Source: Clostridia bacterium (GTDB taxonomy: Bacteria; Bacillota; Clostridia; Oscillospirales; Acutalibacteraceae). Taken from it: a DNA stretch of 43,797 nt. A program made the translations under genes and the position numbers. The stretch's first letter is position 1. Each line of letters begins with the position of its first letter. The stretch lies in the NCBI GenBank assembly GCA_017410585.1, contig JAFQQM010000060.1, positions 1 through 43,797 on the forward strand, in the 5' to 3' direction. Shown here piece by piece: positions 15,612 to 23,997 of the stretch. The notes beneath the pieces are model-generated. The model did no database searches and was not told the DNA's origin. It saw nothing but the letters and a program-made list of their open reading frames with translations.

Positions 15612-16487
15612 ATGAAGAAGCGCATGAACGGTTTACGGAAAAGAAAAGCGCTGGTTGGCTACGGCTTTATTGCACCGTGGTTGATCGGCTTTGGCGTGTT
15701 TTGCCTGTTTCCGGTCGTGTATTCTTTGATCTTCAGTTTCTCCGAGATCAAAGACCCGACTACCTTCTCCTTTAAGATGGTCGGCTTCAAAAACTATCTC
15801 GACGCCTTTTTGGTGGATACCGAGTTTTTGCCCACCTTCCTGCAATCCATAGGGGACACCGCCATCAATCTGGTGCTTATCCTGTTCTTCTCTTTCTTTA
15901 TTGCCATCATCATCAACCGGAAGATTCGCTTCCGCGGTTTCTTCCGTATGGTGTTCTTTCTGCCGGTCATTCTGGGTACCGGCTTCATCCTCGATCAGAT
16001 CCTCGGTGAAAATCTGCAAGAGCAGTCCATCACGCTGGTGCGTGAATTGTTGCTGTCGGAGGATATCGTCCGCACGATGCCGGCGGAATTTCTGGAAATG
16101 ATTCAGGAACTGCTCAACCGCATCACCGTCGTGTTGTGGAACTCCGGCGTGCAGATCCTATTGTTCCTCACCGGTTTGCAGGGCATCTCCCCGAGTATCT
16201 ACGAGGCGGCGCGCGTGGACGCGGCCGGCGAGTGGGAACAGTTCTGGCTTATCACCCTGCCGCTGATGGCACCGATGATCCTGCTCACCGTGGTGTACAC
16301 GTTGGTCTCCGGATTTACCAACTCCTCCAACGAGGTGCTGGAATACATTTTGGAGATCGCTTTTGAGAAAAACCAACTGGAACTGTCCTCAGCGATGGGC
16401 TGGGTGTACTTCCTGTTTATCATTCTGTTCGTCGGCTTGACCTTCCTAGCGATGCGTAAGCCGATCGAACGGGCGTCGGATCGCTGA
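15612..16487 (+). CDS. sugar ABC transporter permease (MalF-type), second system
   Basis: This 291-residue permease has about six transmembrane helices, a GYGFIAPWLIGFGVFCLFP first helix typical of the class, and the EAA loop EAARVDAAGEWEQFWLITLP. A long extracytoplasmic insertion (about residues 133-175, rich in Leu and Glu) lies between middle helices. The start is an ATG with AAGGAAGGGG upstream. It belongs with the next permease and probably with the lipoprotein binding protein at 19469-21070 rather than the first system. Confidence 0.93.
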   Translation: MKKRMNGLRKRKALVGYGFIAPWLIGFGVFCLFPVVYSLIFSFSEIKDPTTFSFKMVGFKNYLDAFLVDTEFLPTFLQSIGDTAINLVLILFFSFFIAIIINRKIRFRGFFRMVFFLPVILGTGFILDQILGENLQEQSITLVRELLLSEDIVRTMPAEFLEMIQELLNRITVVLWNSGVQILLFLTGLQGISPSIYEAARVDAAGEWEQFWLITLPLMAPMILLTVVYTLVSGFTNSSNEVLEYILEIAFEKNQLELSSAMGWVYFLFIILFVGLTFLAMRKPIERASDR

Positions 16488-16504
16488 AGGGAGGCCCAAA
16501 CGAT

Positions 16505-17446
16505 ATGAAATTTCCGTCAATCTCCCGTCAGCCGATCTCCAAGTTGCAGGTGATCAAGGCCGCCAAGAATTTCGGTGGCAAGTTGATCTTGTATGTTCTG
16601 CTGATCGGTCTGGCTTTCGTGTTCCTGCAACCGTTTATCTATATGCTGGTCAACTCCTTCAAGACCTACACCGACGTGATGAATATGTCCATCAAGTGGA
16701 TTCCCCGTGAAGGCACGTTGGAAAACTGGAAACTGGCCGCCGATGCCTTGAACATCGACAAGACCTTCCTCAATTCGTTGCTGGTTACCAGCCTCGCCAC
16801 CCTCGGTCACCTGTTCTCCTGCTCGTTTGTGGCATACGGATTCACCCGTTTCCGCTTCCCCGGTCGCGGTTTGCTGTTCGGACTGGTCATCTTCAGCATC
16901 GTGGTCCCCATCCAGACGTTGAGCGTGCCGCTGTATATGCTGTATTCCAACCTCGATTGGGTCGGTACGTATCTGCCGCTGATCGTTCCCACCTTCCTCG
17001 GTATGGGATTAAACGGCGGTATCTTCATCTTCCTGTTCCGTCAGTATTACTTAAGTCTGCCCGCCTCGCTGGAGGAGGCGGCGGCACTGGATGGCTGTAG
17101 CGAATACGGCACCTATTTCCGTATCGTGTTGCCGTCTACCGGCTCGACTATGCTGGTGTCCTTCGTGCTTTCCTGCGCGTGGCACTGGAACGATTACTTC
17201 GAACCGGGTATGTACATCAACAATACCAAAAAATACCTGTTGCCGCAGATGTTGCCGTCGATGTACGAATTCTTTGAAAAACTGGACGTCAACACCTCGC
17301 AGGAATCGCTGGAAATGGCGCTCAAGTATCATACCGGCGTCATTATGGCGGCAACGCTGTTGTGCGTGATCCCGTTGCTGATTATGTTCCTGTTCTTAAA
17401 CAATAAGTTTATGCAGGGCATCGAACGAACCGGTCTGGTTGAATAA
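16505..17446 (+). CDS. sugar ABC transporter permease (MalG-type), second system
   Basis: The 313-residue permease has about six helices, the motif VNSFKTYTDVMNMSIKWIP after helix one, and the EAA loop EEAAALDGCSEYGTYFRIVLP, followed by CAWHWNDYFEPGMY. It starts 17 bases after its partner with GGGAGG upstream. Together they form the second channel of the locus. No ATPase gene is present for this system either. Confidence 0.93.
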   Translation: MKFPSISRQPISKLQVIKAAKNFGGKLILYVLLIGLAFVFLQPFIYMLVNSFKTYTDVMNMSIKWIPREGTLENWKLAADALNIDKTFLNSLLVTSLATLGHLFSCSFVAYGFTRFRFPGRGLLFGLVIFSIVVPIQTLSVPLYMLYSNLDWVGTYLPLIVPTFLGMGLNGGIFIFLFRQYYLSLPASLEEAAALDGCSEYGTYFRIVLPSTGSTMLVSFVLSCAWHWNDYFEPGMYINNTKKYLLPQMLPSMYEFFEKLDVNTSQESLEMALKYHTGVIMAATLLCVIPLLIMFLFLNNKFMQGIERTGLVE

Positions 17447-17456
17447 GGGGAGTGAA

Positions 17457-19454
17457 ATGATGAAAAACACCTTTTCCGCAAAGGATAAGATCGTGGTGGC
17501 GGTGTTGGCGGTACTCATCGTACTGTCCACCGTATCGACGGTCTTTACCGGTATTCAAATGAATAAGACCCCTGAGGTCGTCCCCCCCGGCGGAAGCGAC
17601 GACGGCGAGATCACTTTGGAGGATATCCAAGAGACTGACACCGACTACGAGGACAAGGATTTCTCGGATAAGATCCAAGACGGTGTACTCACCCTCGCTG
17701 CCTGCGGCGCCGAAGCGAATGCCTTGTACGATTACGGTCCGCTCATCCGTTCCGCCATCCGCACCGCCATCGAAAACCCCGGCACGGTGCTGGAATTCGG
17801 GGAAGGCACCTACTACGCGGCACCGGTCGATTCCTCTACCGACACCCACACGTTCGACTTTGCCGACTACGAGGTGCAGGGGTTGCATATCAAGGGCAAC
17901 GGCTGTACGCTCATGCTTTTAGATAACTTCCTCGGTGTGTTCAATTTCTCCTATTCCAATAACGTTACCATCGAGAATATGACGGTGGATTGCTTGGAAC
18001 CAACCACGGCGCAAGGCACGGTAACCGCCTTCGATGCGGCTTCCCAGACCGCCACCATTGAGACCGATCGCGTGTACAGGATCTTCGATGATCCCCGCTT
18101 GGCAGACCGCCTTGCCTCCACCGAGGCCAACGGCACGATCCGCAACAAGAATAACCCGTATCTGCTGAAAGAAAACTGTATGAACTACTATTTCTGCAAC
18201 AGTTACGAGAAGATCAGTGATACCGAGATCAAACTGAAACTCAACCCGCAGACCGCGACGCTGGCCAACAACCTCATCGAGGTCGGGGATAAACTCACCC
18301 TGAATAACCGCAAAAACACCACCACCTTCGTGTTTGACTTCCGGTATTCGGGAACCACTACCTTAAAAGATATCACCATTTACGAAAGCCCCGGCGGCGG
18401 TGTCATCGGGTTGCAAAACACCGGTGTGCTGACCATGAAGAACTTCTCCATGTTGCCGGATATCCGAAACGGCCGTTGGTCGGTCGGTACCGCCGACGGC
18501 GTCCACATCCAAGGCTCCCGCGGCAAGGTAATTATGGAAGACTGCCTGTTTTCCCACCTCACTGACGACTGCGTCAACCTGTACCAGTGGTGCGGAGAGA
18601 TCCCGCAGGTGATCTCTTCCACCGAACTGATCGCGGAGACGATCCGTAGCCCGTTGGCGGTAGGGGATCGCTTCGAGGTGATCGAGCCGGCCACCGGTCG
18701 TCTGCTCGGCACCGCCAAGATCAAGGAACTGCTTCCGCTGGAAGGTCAACGCATCGACCGCAAAGCCAAAGTCGTGCTGGAGACCCCCATCAACGGGTTG
18801 GATACGGCCGCAACGCAGGGCACTTATTATTGGTATAATAAAGAAAAGACCTTCATTGGTACCGAGGTACGCAATTGTGTGTTCCAATATAATCGCGGAC
18901 GCGGTCTGGTGCTGTGTACCAGCGATACGGTGGTGGAAGGTTGCACCTTCGACACCATCAGCAATCAGGCGTTGCAGGGTTGGTTTGACGGCCACGAAGG
19001 CTACGAACTGCAAAACTTCGTTTTTAAGAACAACACCGTCACCGGTTGCAACTATCTCACCCGCGAGGTGGACAACGGTCAAAACGGTATGATCCAGATC
19101 TCGACCAACAACAACGAGTGGAAACAGTCGACCTACCTCACCCACAACAACATCGAGATCACCGGCAACAAGTTTATCGATTACCACGGCTGTGCGGTGG
19201 GCATCGGAAACTGCCAAAACGTGACGCTGTCGGGCAACCGTTTCGACCTAAAGGAAGCGAGCAACGCCTACAGCAAGAATAACGCCGTGTATATCAGTTA
19301 CAGCAAGGGTGTTACCATTGAGGATAACAGTTTTATGGATGATAAGCCGGGTTTGACCGCGGCGATCCGTGTTCTGGCCGATACGGTCAAGGAACTTACC
19401 GTTTTGGATAACAGCTTCGCTTGCGACGAGGCTTATGAAATCGTAAAAGAATAA
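17457..19454 (+). CDS. membrane-anchored parallel beta-helix protein, GH110-like
   Basis: The 665-residue protein begins with a short cytoplasmic stretch and one transmembrane helix (about 12-33), so the rest lies outside the cell. An acidic linker leads to a right-handed parallel beta-helix (about 70-665), shown by repeats such as GLHIKGNGCT, NVTIENMTVD, IEITGNKFIDYHG and NVTLSGNRFD. Asp347 in TADGVHIQG and Asp370-Asp371 in HLTDDCVNLYQW form an acidic trio spaced 23 residues apart, the arrangement I recall for GH110 alpha-galactosidases (unchecked). The segment NVTIENMTVDCLEPTTAQGTVTAFD is also GH110-like. A paralogue without an export signal lies at 28110-30362. Start: ATG at 17457 after AGGGGAG; a TTG at 17439 overlaps the permease end. 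The substrate is inferred to be a galactose- or GalNAc-containing glycan; another beta-helix glycosidase or lyase is possible. Confidence 0.75.
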   Translation: MMKNTFSAKDKIVVAVLAVLIVLSTVSTVFTGIQMNKTPEVVPPGGSDDGEITLEDIQETDTDYEDKDFSDKIQDGVLTLAACGAEANALYDYGPLIRSAIRTAIENPGTVLEFGEGTYYAAPVDSSTDTHTFDFADYEVQGLHIKGNGCTLMLLDNFLGVFNFSYSNNVTIENMTVDCLEPTTAQGTVTAFDAASQTATIETDRVYRIFDDPRLADRLASTEANGTIRNKNNPYLLKENCMNYYFCNSYEKISDTEIKLKLNPQTATLANNLIEVGDKLTLNNRKNTTTFVFDFRYSGTTTLKDITIYESPGGGVIGLQNTGVLTMKNFSMLPDIRNGRWSVGTADGVHIQGSRGKVIMEDCLFSHLTDDCVNLYQWCGEIPQVISSTELIAETIRSPLAVGDRFEVIEPATGRLLGTAKIKELLPLEGQRIDRKAKVVLETPINGLDTAATQGTYYWYNKEKTFIGTEVRNCVFQYNRGRGLVLCTSDTVVEGCTFDTISNQALQGWFDGHEGYELQNFVFKNNTVTGCNYLTREVDNGQNGMIQISTNNNEWKQSTYLTHNNIEITGNKFIDYHGCAVGIGNCQNVTLSGNRFDLKEASNAYSKNNAVYISYSKGVTIEDNSFMDDKPGLTAAIRVLADTVKELTVLDNSFACDEAYEIVKE

Positions 19455-19468
19455 AAGGAGAGTGTCGT

Positions 19469-21070
19469 ATGAAAAGCATGAAGAAACTGGTCGCCGTCCT
19501 GCTGGTGGCGGCAATGGTGCTGGCCTGCTGCGCTTGCGGCGGTTCCGCGACCAACAACAACGCGTTGGAAGGCAACACCTACGTTGCCGGCTTCCCGATC
19601 GTCAAGGAGAAGGAAAAACTGGAGATTATGACGGTCAAGCAGGTGGAACACGGCGATTTCGATGAGATGGGCTTCACCTCCTACTACGAGGAGATGACCA
19701 ACATCGACATCGAGTGGATGGTCTCGACGCTGAGCGAGTACGAGAGCAATCTCACGCTGATGTTCCAGTCCAAGAACCTGCCGGACGTCATCAGCCTGCC
19801 CACCGGTATTTTCGGTGCGGAGCGCCTGTTGAAGTACAGCAAGAACGGTCAGGTCATCCAACTGGACGAACTCATCGACAAATATGCTCCCAACATCAAG
19901 AAACTGCTGGAGACCTCCAAGGAATTCAAGATGGCGGCCACCTCCGCCGATGGCAAGATCTATTCCCTGCCGACGGTGCAGACCGACTCCAACAACCACG
20001 AGCGTTTCCCGCAGAAGATGTACATCCGCAAAACGTGGCTGGATAACCTTGGTTTAGACGTGCCGAAAACGGCGGAAGAGTTCTACGAAATGTTGCGTGC
20101 GTTTAAGAACGACGACCCCAACGGCAACGGTCAGCCGGATGAAATTCCGTTTGCGACCCGTGGCATCGAGCCGTCCTTCTTCGGCAGTTTCGGTATCTCC
20201 TTTAACTATAGCAACAACTCGCTGTGCGTCGACGAAAACGGCAAGGTGCAGTTCGGCTACGGTTGTGCGGCCACCAAGGAGGCGCTGTCCTACTACAACC
20301 GCCTGCACAGCCTCGGTTTAGTGGAAAACTACGAGAGCGACAGCAAGTGGAAGACCAAACTGAAAAACGGTCTGGTCGGCGTGTTCTATTCGCTGGCCGA
20401 CTACACCGTCGTGGGTTCCGACCTCGCGGACGAGTACGTGATGGTGGCGCCGTTTGACGGCTCGGAGAACGCCGATCCGGTGATGTCGGTCTCCGGTACC
20501 TACTACACCAATACCTTCGTCATCACCGACAAGTGCGAAAACCCGATCGCCGCCATCCGCTGGGTGGATTACCTCTATTCCACCGACGGCTACTATCTGG
20601 TCACCTACGGCCAGCCGGGCGATATGATCGAAAAGGACAAGGACGGCAACTGGAGTTACACCGACTACGACCGCTCCAAGCATCGCTTCACCTTCACGCC
20701 GGGTCTGTGCCTGCCGTACTACGTGGACGACGAGACCTTGAGCGTCTGGAAAGATAAGGACAAGGCGGATATGACCGCCGACGAACTGGCCGATTTGCAG
20801 TTGACCGAGGACACCAAAAACACCTACCTCGGCAAGTACGAGCCGGAAAACCTCTTCTGGCAGTTGCCGTACGACGAGAAGGCGCAGGAGGTCATCGACC
20901 AGTATTCGGATAATATCTTCGAGTACGCCGGTCAGATGATGGGCGAATTTGCCTTCGGCTACCGCAATATCGACACCGAGTGGGATGCCTATATTGCGGA
21001 ACTCAACAAGAAGGGTCTGCAGTTGGTGCTGGATGAATACCAGCGTCTGTATGACGCCGTCAATCAATAA
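19469..21070 (+). CDS. ABC transporter solute-binding lipoprotein
   Basis: The 533-residue protein has a lipoprotein signal with a Cys-rich cleavage region (MVLACCACGG, Cys20 the likely lipid site) and belongs to the long (about 500-residue) LplA/YtcQ-type group of family-1 binding proteins. Supporting segments are LTLMFQSKNLPDVISLPTG, KMYIRKTWLDNLGLDVPKTA with NDDPNGNGQPDEIPF (a calcium-loop-like stretch typical of the group), and NPIAAIRWVDYLYSTDGYYL. It lies outside the membrane and probably serves the permeases at 15612-17446. Proteins of this group bind complex oligosaccharides. RBS AAAGGAG. Confidence 0.9.
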   Translation: MKSMKKLVAVLLVAAMVLACCACGGSATNNNALEGNTYVAGFPIVKEKEKLEIMTVKQVEHGDFDEMGFTSYYEEMTNIDIEWMVSTLSEYESNLTLMFQSKNLPDVISLPTGIFGAERLLKYSKNGQVIQLDELIDKYAPNIKKLLETSKEFKMAATSADGKIYSLPTVQTDSNNHERFPQKMYIRKTWLDNLGLDVPKTAEEFYEMLRAFKNDDPNGNGQPDEIPFATRGIEPSFFGSFGISFNYSNNSLCVDENGKVQFGYGCAATKEALSYYNRLHSLGLVENYESDSKWKTKLKNGLVGVFYSLADYTVVGSDLADEYVMVAPFDGSENADPVMSVSGTYYTNTFVITDKCENPIAAIRWVDYLYSTDGYYLVTYGQPGDMIEKDKDGNWSYTDYDRSKHRFTFTPGLCLPYYVDDETLSVWKDKDKADMTADELADLQLTEDTKNTYLGKYEPENLFWQLPYDEKAQEVIDQYSDNIFEYAGQMMGEFAFGYRNIDTEWDAYIAELNKKGLQLVLDEYQRLYDAVNQ

Positions 21071-21098
21071 GAAATTCTGACAGAAAGGAAATGCCACT

Positions 21099-23993
21099 AT
21101 GAAACGGATTCTTGTCGCGTTATCAGTCATCGGCATTTTGTGTTCGCTTCTGCTGACCGGTCTTTCGGTTTTTGCCGAGCCGGCCGCCAAACCGATTGCT
21201 CTCGCCTTTACCGAGAAGCAGATGGCGTATATGGATGAATACAGCGCTTGGGGCGCGGAAGGGGACGTCACCTCCGGCTCGTGGTCCAACTGGGGCTACG
21301 TCAACCAAACGGTGGCGAGCATCCGCAAACTGGTGATGCCGCGTGCCGGCACCTTCAAGGTGGAGACCATCTGGGGTACCACCGGCGTGACGGTGCAAAA
21401 CGCCGGCGACAGTTTTGATTTTGTTATCTTAAACAACGAGAAAGAGATCATCTGGCCGGCCGAGGGCGGTTGGTTTACCGTCACCGCCGAAACGCCGGCG
21501 GAGGTCAATCTGGAATTGGCGGTCGCCGCCGGTGACGCGGTCTACTTCGTGTTCAAGAACGGCTCGACCGTTCCGACCCCGTACACCACCGCCGGTGTGC
21601 TGTGTGTGGACGATTACCAGACCCGCTTGGATAACGGCTCCGGCGGCTACGGCGCGGCGGATATCGCCGCACAGGGCAACGGCGGCTGGTACTATCTGTA
21701 CGCCACCGACGTCACCGACGTCACGGAAGCGGATACCGCCGAAAAGGCGGTCGCGTTTGACTTCACCGAGAAACCGATGGACTATATCGTCACCCCCGAC
21801 TATTCCGCGTGGGGCGTGGGCGAGGACATCACCGGCGGTATGTGGGCCAACTGGGGCTATGCCAACCAGTCCTACGCCAGCATCCGCAAGTTGGTGATGC
21901 CGCGTGCCGGCACCTTCAAGGTGGAGACCGTCTGGGGCACCACCGGCGTGACGGTGCAAAATGCGGCGGACAGTTTTGATTTCGCCATCTTAAATAATGA
22001 CAAAGAGATCGTCTGGCCGGTGACCGGCGGTTGGTACACCGTCACCGCCTCGACGCCGGCGGAGGTCAATCTGGAATTGGCTGTGCAAGCGGGCGACGCG
22101 GTCTACTTCGTGTTCAATAACGGCTCGACGGTGGCCACGCCGTACACTACGGCGGGTGTGCTGTGTCTGGACGACTACCAGACCCGCTTGGACGACGGCA
22201 ACGGCGGCTACGGCGCGGCGGACAACTCCGCGCAGGGCAACGGCGGCTGGTACTACCTATACGCCACCGATCTCACCGCTATCACCGCCGACGACTACCG
22301 CGACCTCACCGCGCTGAATAAGGCGCTGGCGGATGCGGCGGCGATCACCGACTTAAGCGGCTACACCGCCGATTCGGTGGCGGCGTTTGAGGCGGCTTAC
22401 CAAGCCGCGCAGGCGATCACCGAGCAGAATACCCAAGCCGAGATCGACGCGGCGGCGTCCGCGCTGGCGGCGGCCATCAACGGTCTCACGCTGGATATTC
22501 CCGAACCGTCCCTGCCGCCGGAGGATCCCACCGATCCCACCGTGGCGCTGGAATTTACCGAACTGCTGATGACCTACGACACGGCACTTGGCGGATGGAC
22601 CGCCGATGGCGATACCAACTGCGTCACCTATCCGTGGGCGTCGGTCTCTCCGCTGATGAATCAAAAGGTCGCTATCCGTAAATTTGTCGCTCCCGCGGCC
22701 GGCAACCTCATCCTCGCATGGGGCAACGGCGTGTCGGTGAGCAAGGGCTCGGCCAACTTCGTTATCACCGATGAATACGGCAAGATCCTCTACCCCGAAG
22801 GTGGCGGCAAGGTCACCCTGACCGCCGGTGAGGCGCATCCGCTGGATACCGTCTTTGAAAACGTGCAGGCGGGCGACGTTTTCTACTTCGTGGTGTACAA
22901 CCACACGGTGGGCGGTGCCGAGACCACTTTGCATTCCGCCGTCAATATCGACAGCGTCTCCTATGCCGAAAACGGCAACTTCGCCAGTTCCGCCAACCAG
23001 CAGGGCGCCAACGGCTGGTACTACGTGTACGCCACCGACCTCAAGGAACTGAAGAAATCCGAATACAAGAGTTTTGTGGCCTTAAACGAGCAGGTCGCGC
23101 TGGCGCAGTCGGTCCCCGAAACGCAACTGGCGCTGTTCTCGGAGGAAAGCGTGAAGGCGTTTACCGATGCGCTGAACGCCGCTCTGGCGCTGACCGATGA
23201 AAGCGCGCAGGAAGACATCGACGCGGCAACCGCCGCGCTGGCCGCCGCCATCAAGGGCCTCACTCCGAAGGCGACCCCTGCCGGCGTCAACAAGGTCACC
23301 TTCACCGGTAAGGAACTGACCTACAACGCCGCTCTCGGCTACTGGTCGGCGACCGAGGACCCGTATGCGATCCTCAACGAGCCGCTCAACTATCCGACGC
23401 CGGTGACCACCAGCAATCTGGCGATCATCCGTAAACTGACCCTGCCGGCGGACGGCACGCTGTTGCTCAAGTGGGGCAACGGTGTGTACATCGACAACAC
23501 CTCCGGCAACTACACCGGCACCTCGGTGGAATTCGCCATCGCCGATGAGGACGGCAACATCCTCTATCCGCAAGGCGGCGGCGTGGCGGTGGTCAAGGAA
23601 GGCACCCCGCTGGTGCTGGACCTCGAACTGACCGTCAAGAAGGGCGAGGCGCTGTACTTTATCACCTTTAATCCTTCGGTTGCCAACCTTCCGGTCGTGT
23701 ACAACGTCGGCGTGACCTTAAACGGTACCACCGCGTTGCAGACTTCCGGCGGCTTCTTCTACGGCTCGGCTCACGAGCAGGGAAGCGGCGGCTGGAGTTT
23801 CCTGTATGCCGATGACCTTACCTTCAGCGCGGTCAACGACGGTAACCAAGGCGGTACCGGTGACGGTGCCGGCAACGACGATTCTCCCGCCACCGGCGAC
23901 AGCGTCGGCACGTGGGCGATCGTAACGGCTGTTATTCTGGCGGGTGCTTTGCTCCTGTTGAATAAAAAACATTTTATGGTAAAGGAGAGATGA
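21099..23993 (+). CDS. anchored surface protein with four beta-rich modules and two FIVAR-like helical domains
   Basis: The 964-residue protein has a signal peptide (cleavage near VFA-E, residue 26). Modules A (about 33-206) and B (about 220-393) are near-duplicates; a FIVAR-like helical domain (about 397-467) with AAYQAAQAI and IDAAASALAAAINGL follows, then module C (about 481-648), a second FIVAR-like domain (about 656-724) and module D (about 730-907). Each module has an IRK-hydrophobic-hydrophobic-x-P strand, a W-G-x-G/T-V turn, a D/N-x-x-x-x-I-hydrophobic-W/Y-P strand, a GDxxYFxxxN strand and a final G-W-Y-Y-like motif. The end carries SPATGD (about 928), a hydrophobic helix and a basic tail, an LPXTG-like wall-sorting signal. 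FIVAR domains are known sugar-binding helical domains. It is probably a wall-bound glycan adhesin; no enzyme motif is seen. Confidence 0.8.
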   Translation: MKRILVALSVIGILCSLLLTGLSVFAEPAAKPIALAFTEKQMAYMDEYSAWGAEGDVTSGSWSNWGYVNQTVASIRKLVMPRAGTFKVETIWGTTGVTVQNAGDSFDFVILNNEKEIIWPAEGGWFTVTAETPAEVNLELAVAAGDAVYFVFKNGSTVPTPYTTAGVLCVDDYQTRLDNGSGGYGAADIAAQGNGGWYYLYATDVTDVTEADTAEKAVAFDFTEKPMDYIVTPDYSAWGVGEDITGGMWANWGYANQSYASIRKLVMPRAGTFKVETVWGTTGVTVQNAADSFDFAILNNDKEIVWPVTGGWYTVTASTPAEVNLELAVQAGDAVYFVFNNGSTVATPYTTAGVLCLDDYQTRLDDGNGGYGAADNSAQGNGGWYYLYATDLTAITADDYRDLTALNKALADAAAITDLSGYTADSVAAFEAAYQAAQAITEQNTQAEIDAAASALAAAINGLTLDIPEPSLPPEDPTDPTVALEFTELLMTYDTALGGWTADGDTNCVTYPWASVSPLMNQKVAIRKFVAPAAGNLILAWGNGVSVSKGSANFVITDEYGKILYPEGGGKVTLTAGEAHPLDTVFENVQAGDVFYFVVYNHTVGGAETTLHSAVNIDSVSYAENGNFASSANQQGANGWYYVYATDLKELKKSEYKSFVALNEQVALAQSVPETQLALFSEESVKAFTDALNAALALTDESAQEDIDAATAALAAAIKGLTPKATPAGVNKVTFTGKELTYNAALGYWSATEDPYAILNEPLNYPTPVTTSNLAIIRKLTLPADGTLLLKWGNGVYIDNTSGNYTGTSVEFAIADEDGNILYPQGGGVAVVKEGTPLVLDLELTVKKGEALYFITFNPSVANLPVVYNVGVTLNGTTALQTSGGFFYGSAHEQGSGGWSFLYADDLTFSAVNDGNQGGTGDGAGNDDSPATGDSVGTWAIVTAVILAGALLLLNKKHFMVKER
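21207..22275 (+). repeat. 561-base tandem duplication encoding modules A and B
   Basis: Bases about 21207-21714 recur with high identity about 561 bases later (about 21768-22275); for example the stretch encoding VMPRAGTFKVE is almost identical in both. The period is 187 codons, so the frame is kept. Similarity at DNA level is far higher than between the other modules, pointing to a recent internal duplication. Confidence 0.85.
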
Positions 23994-23997
23994 AAGC

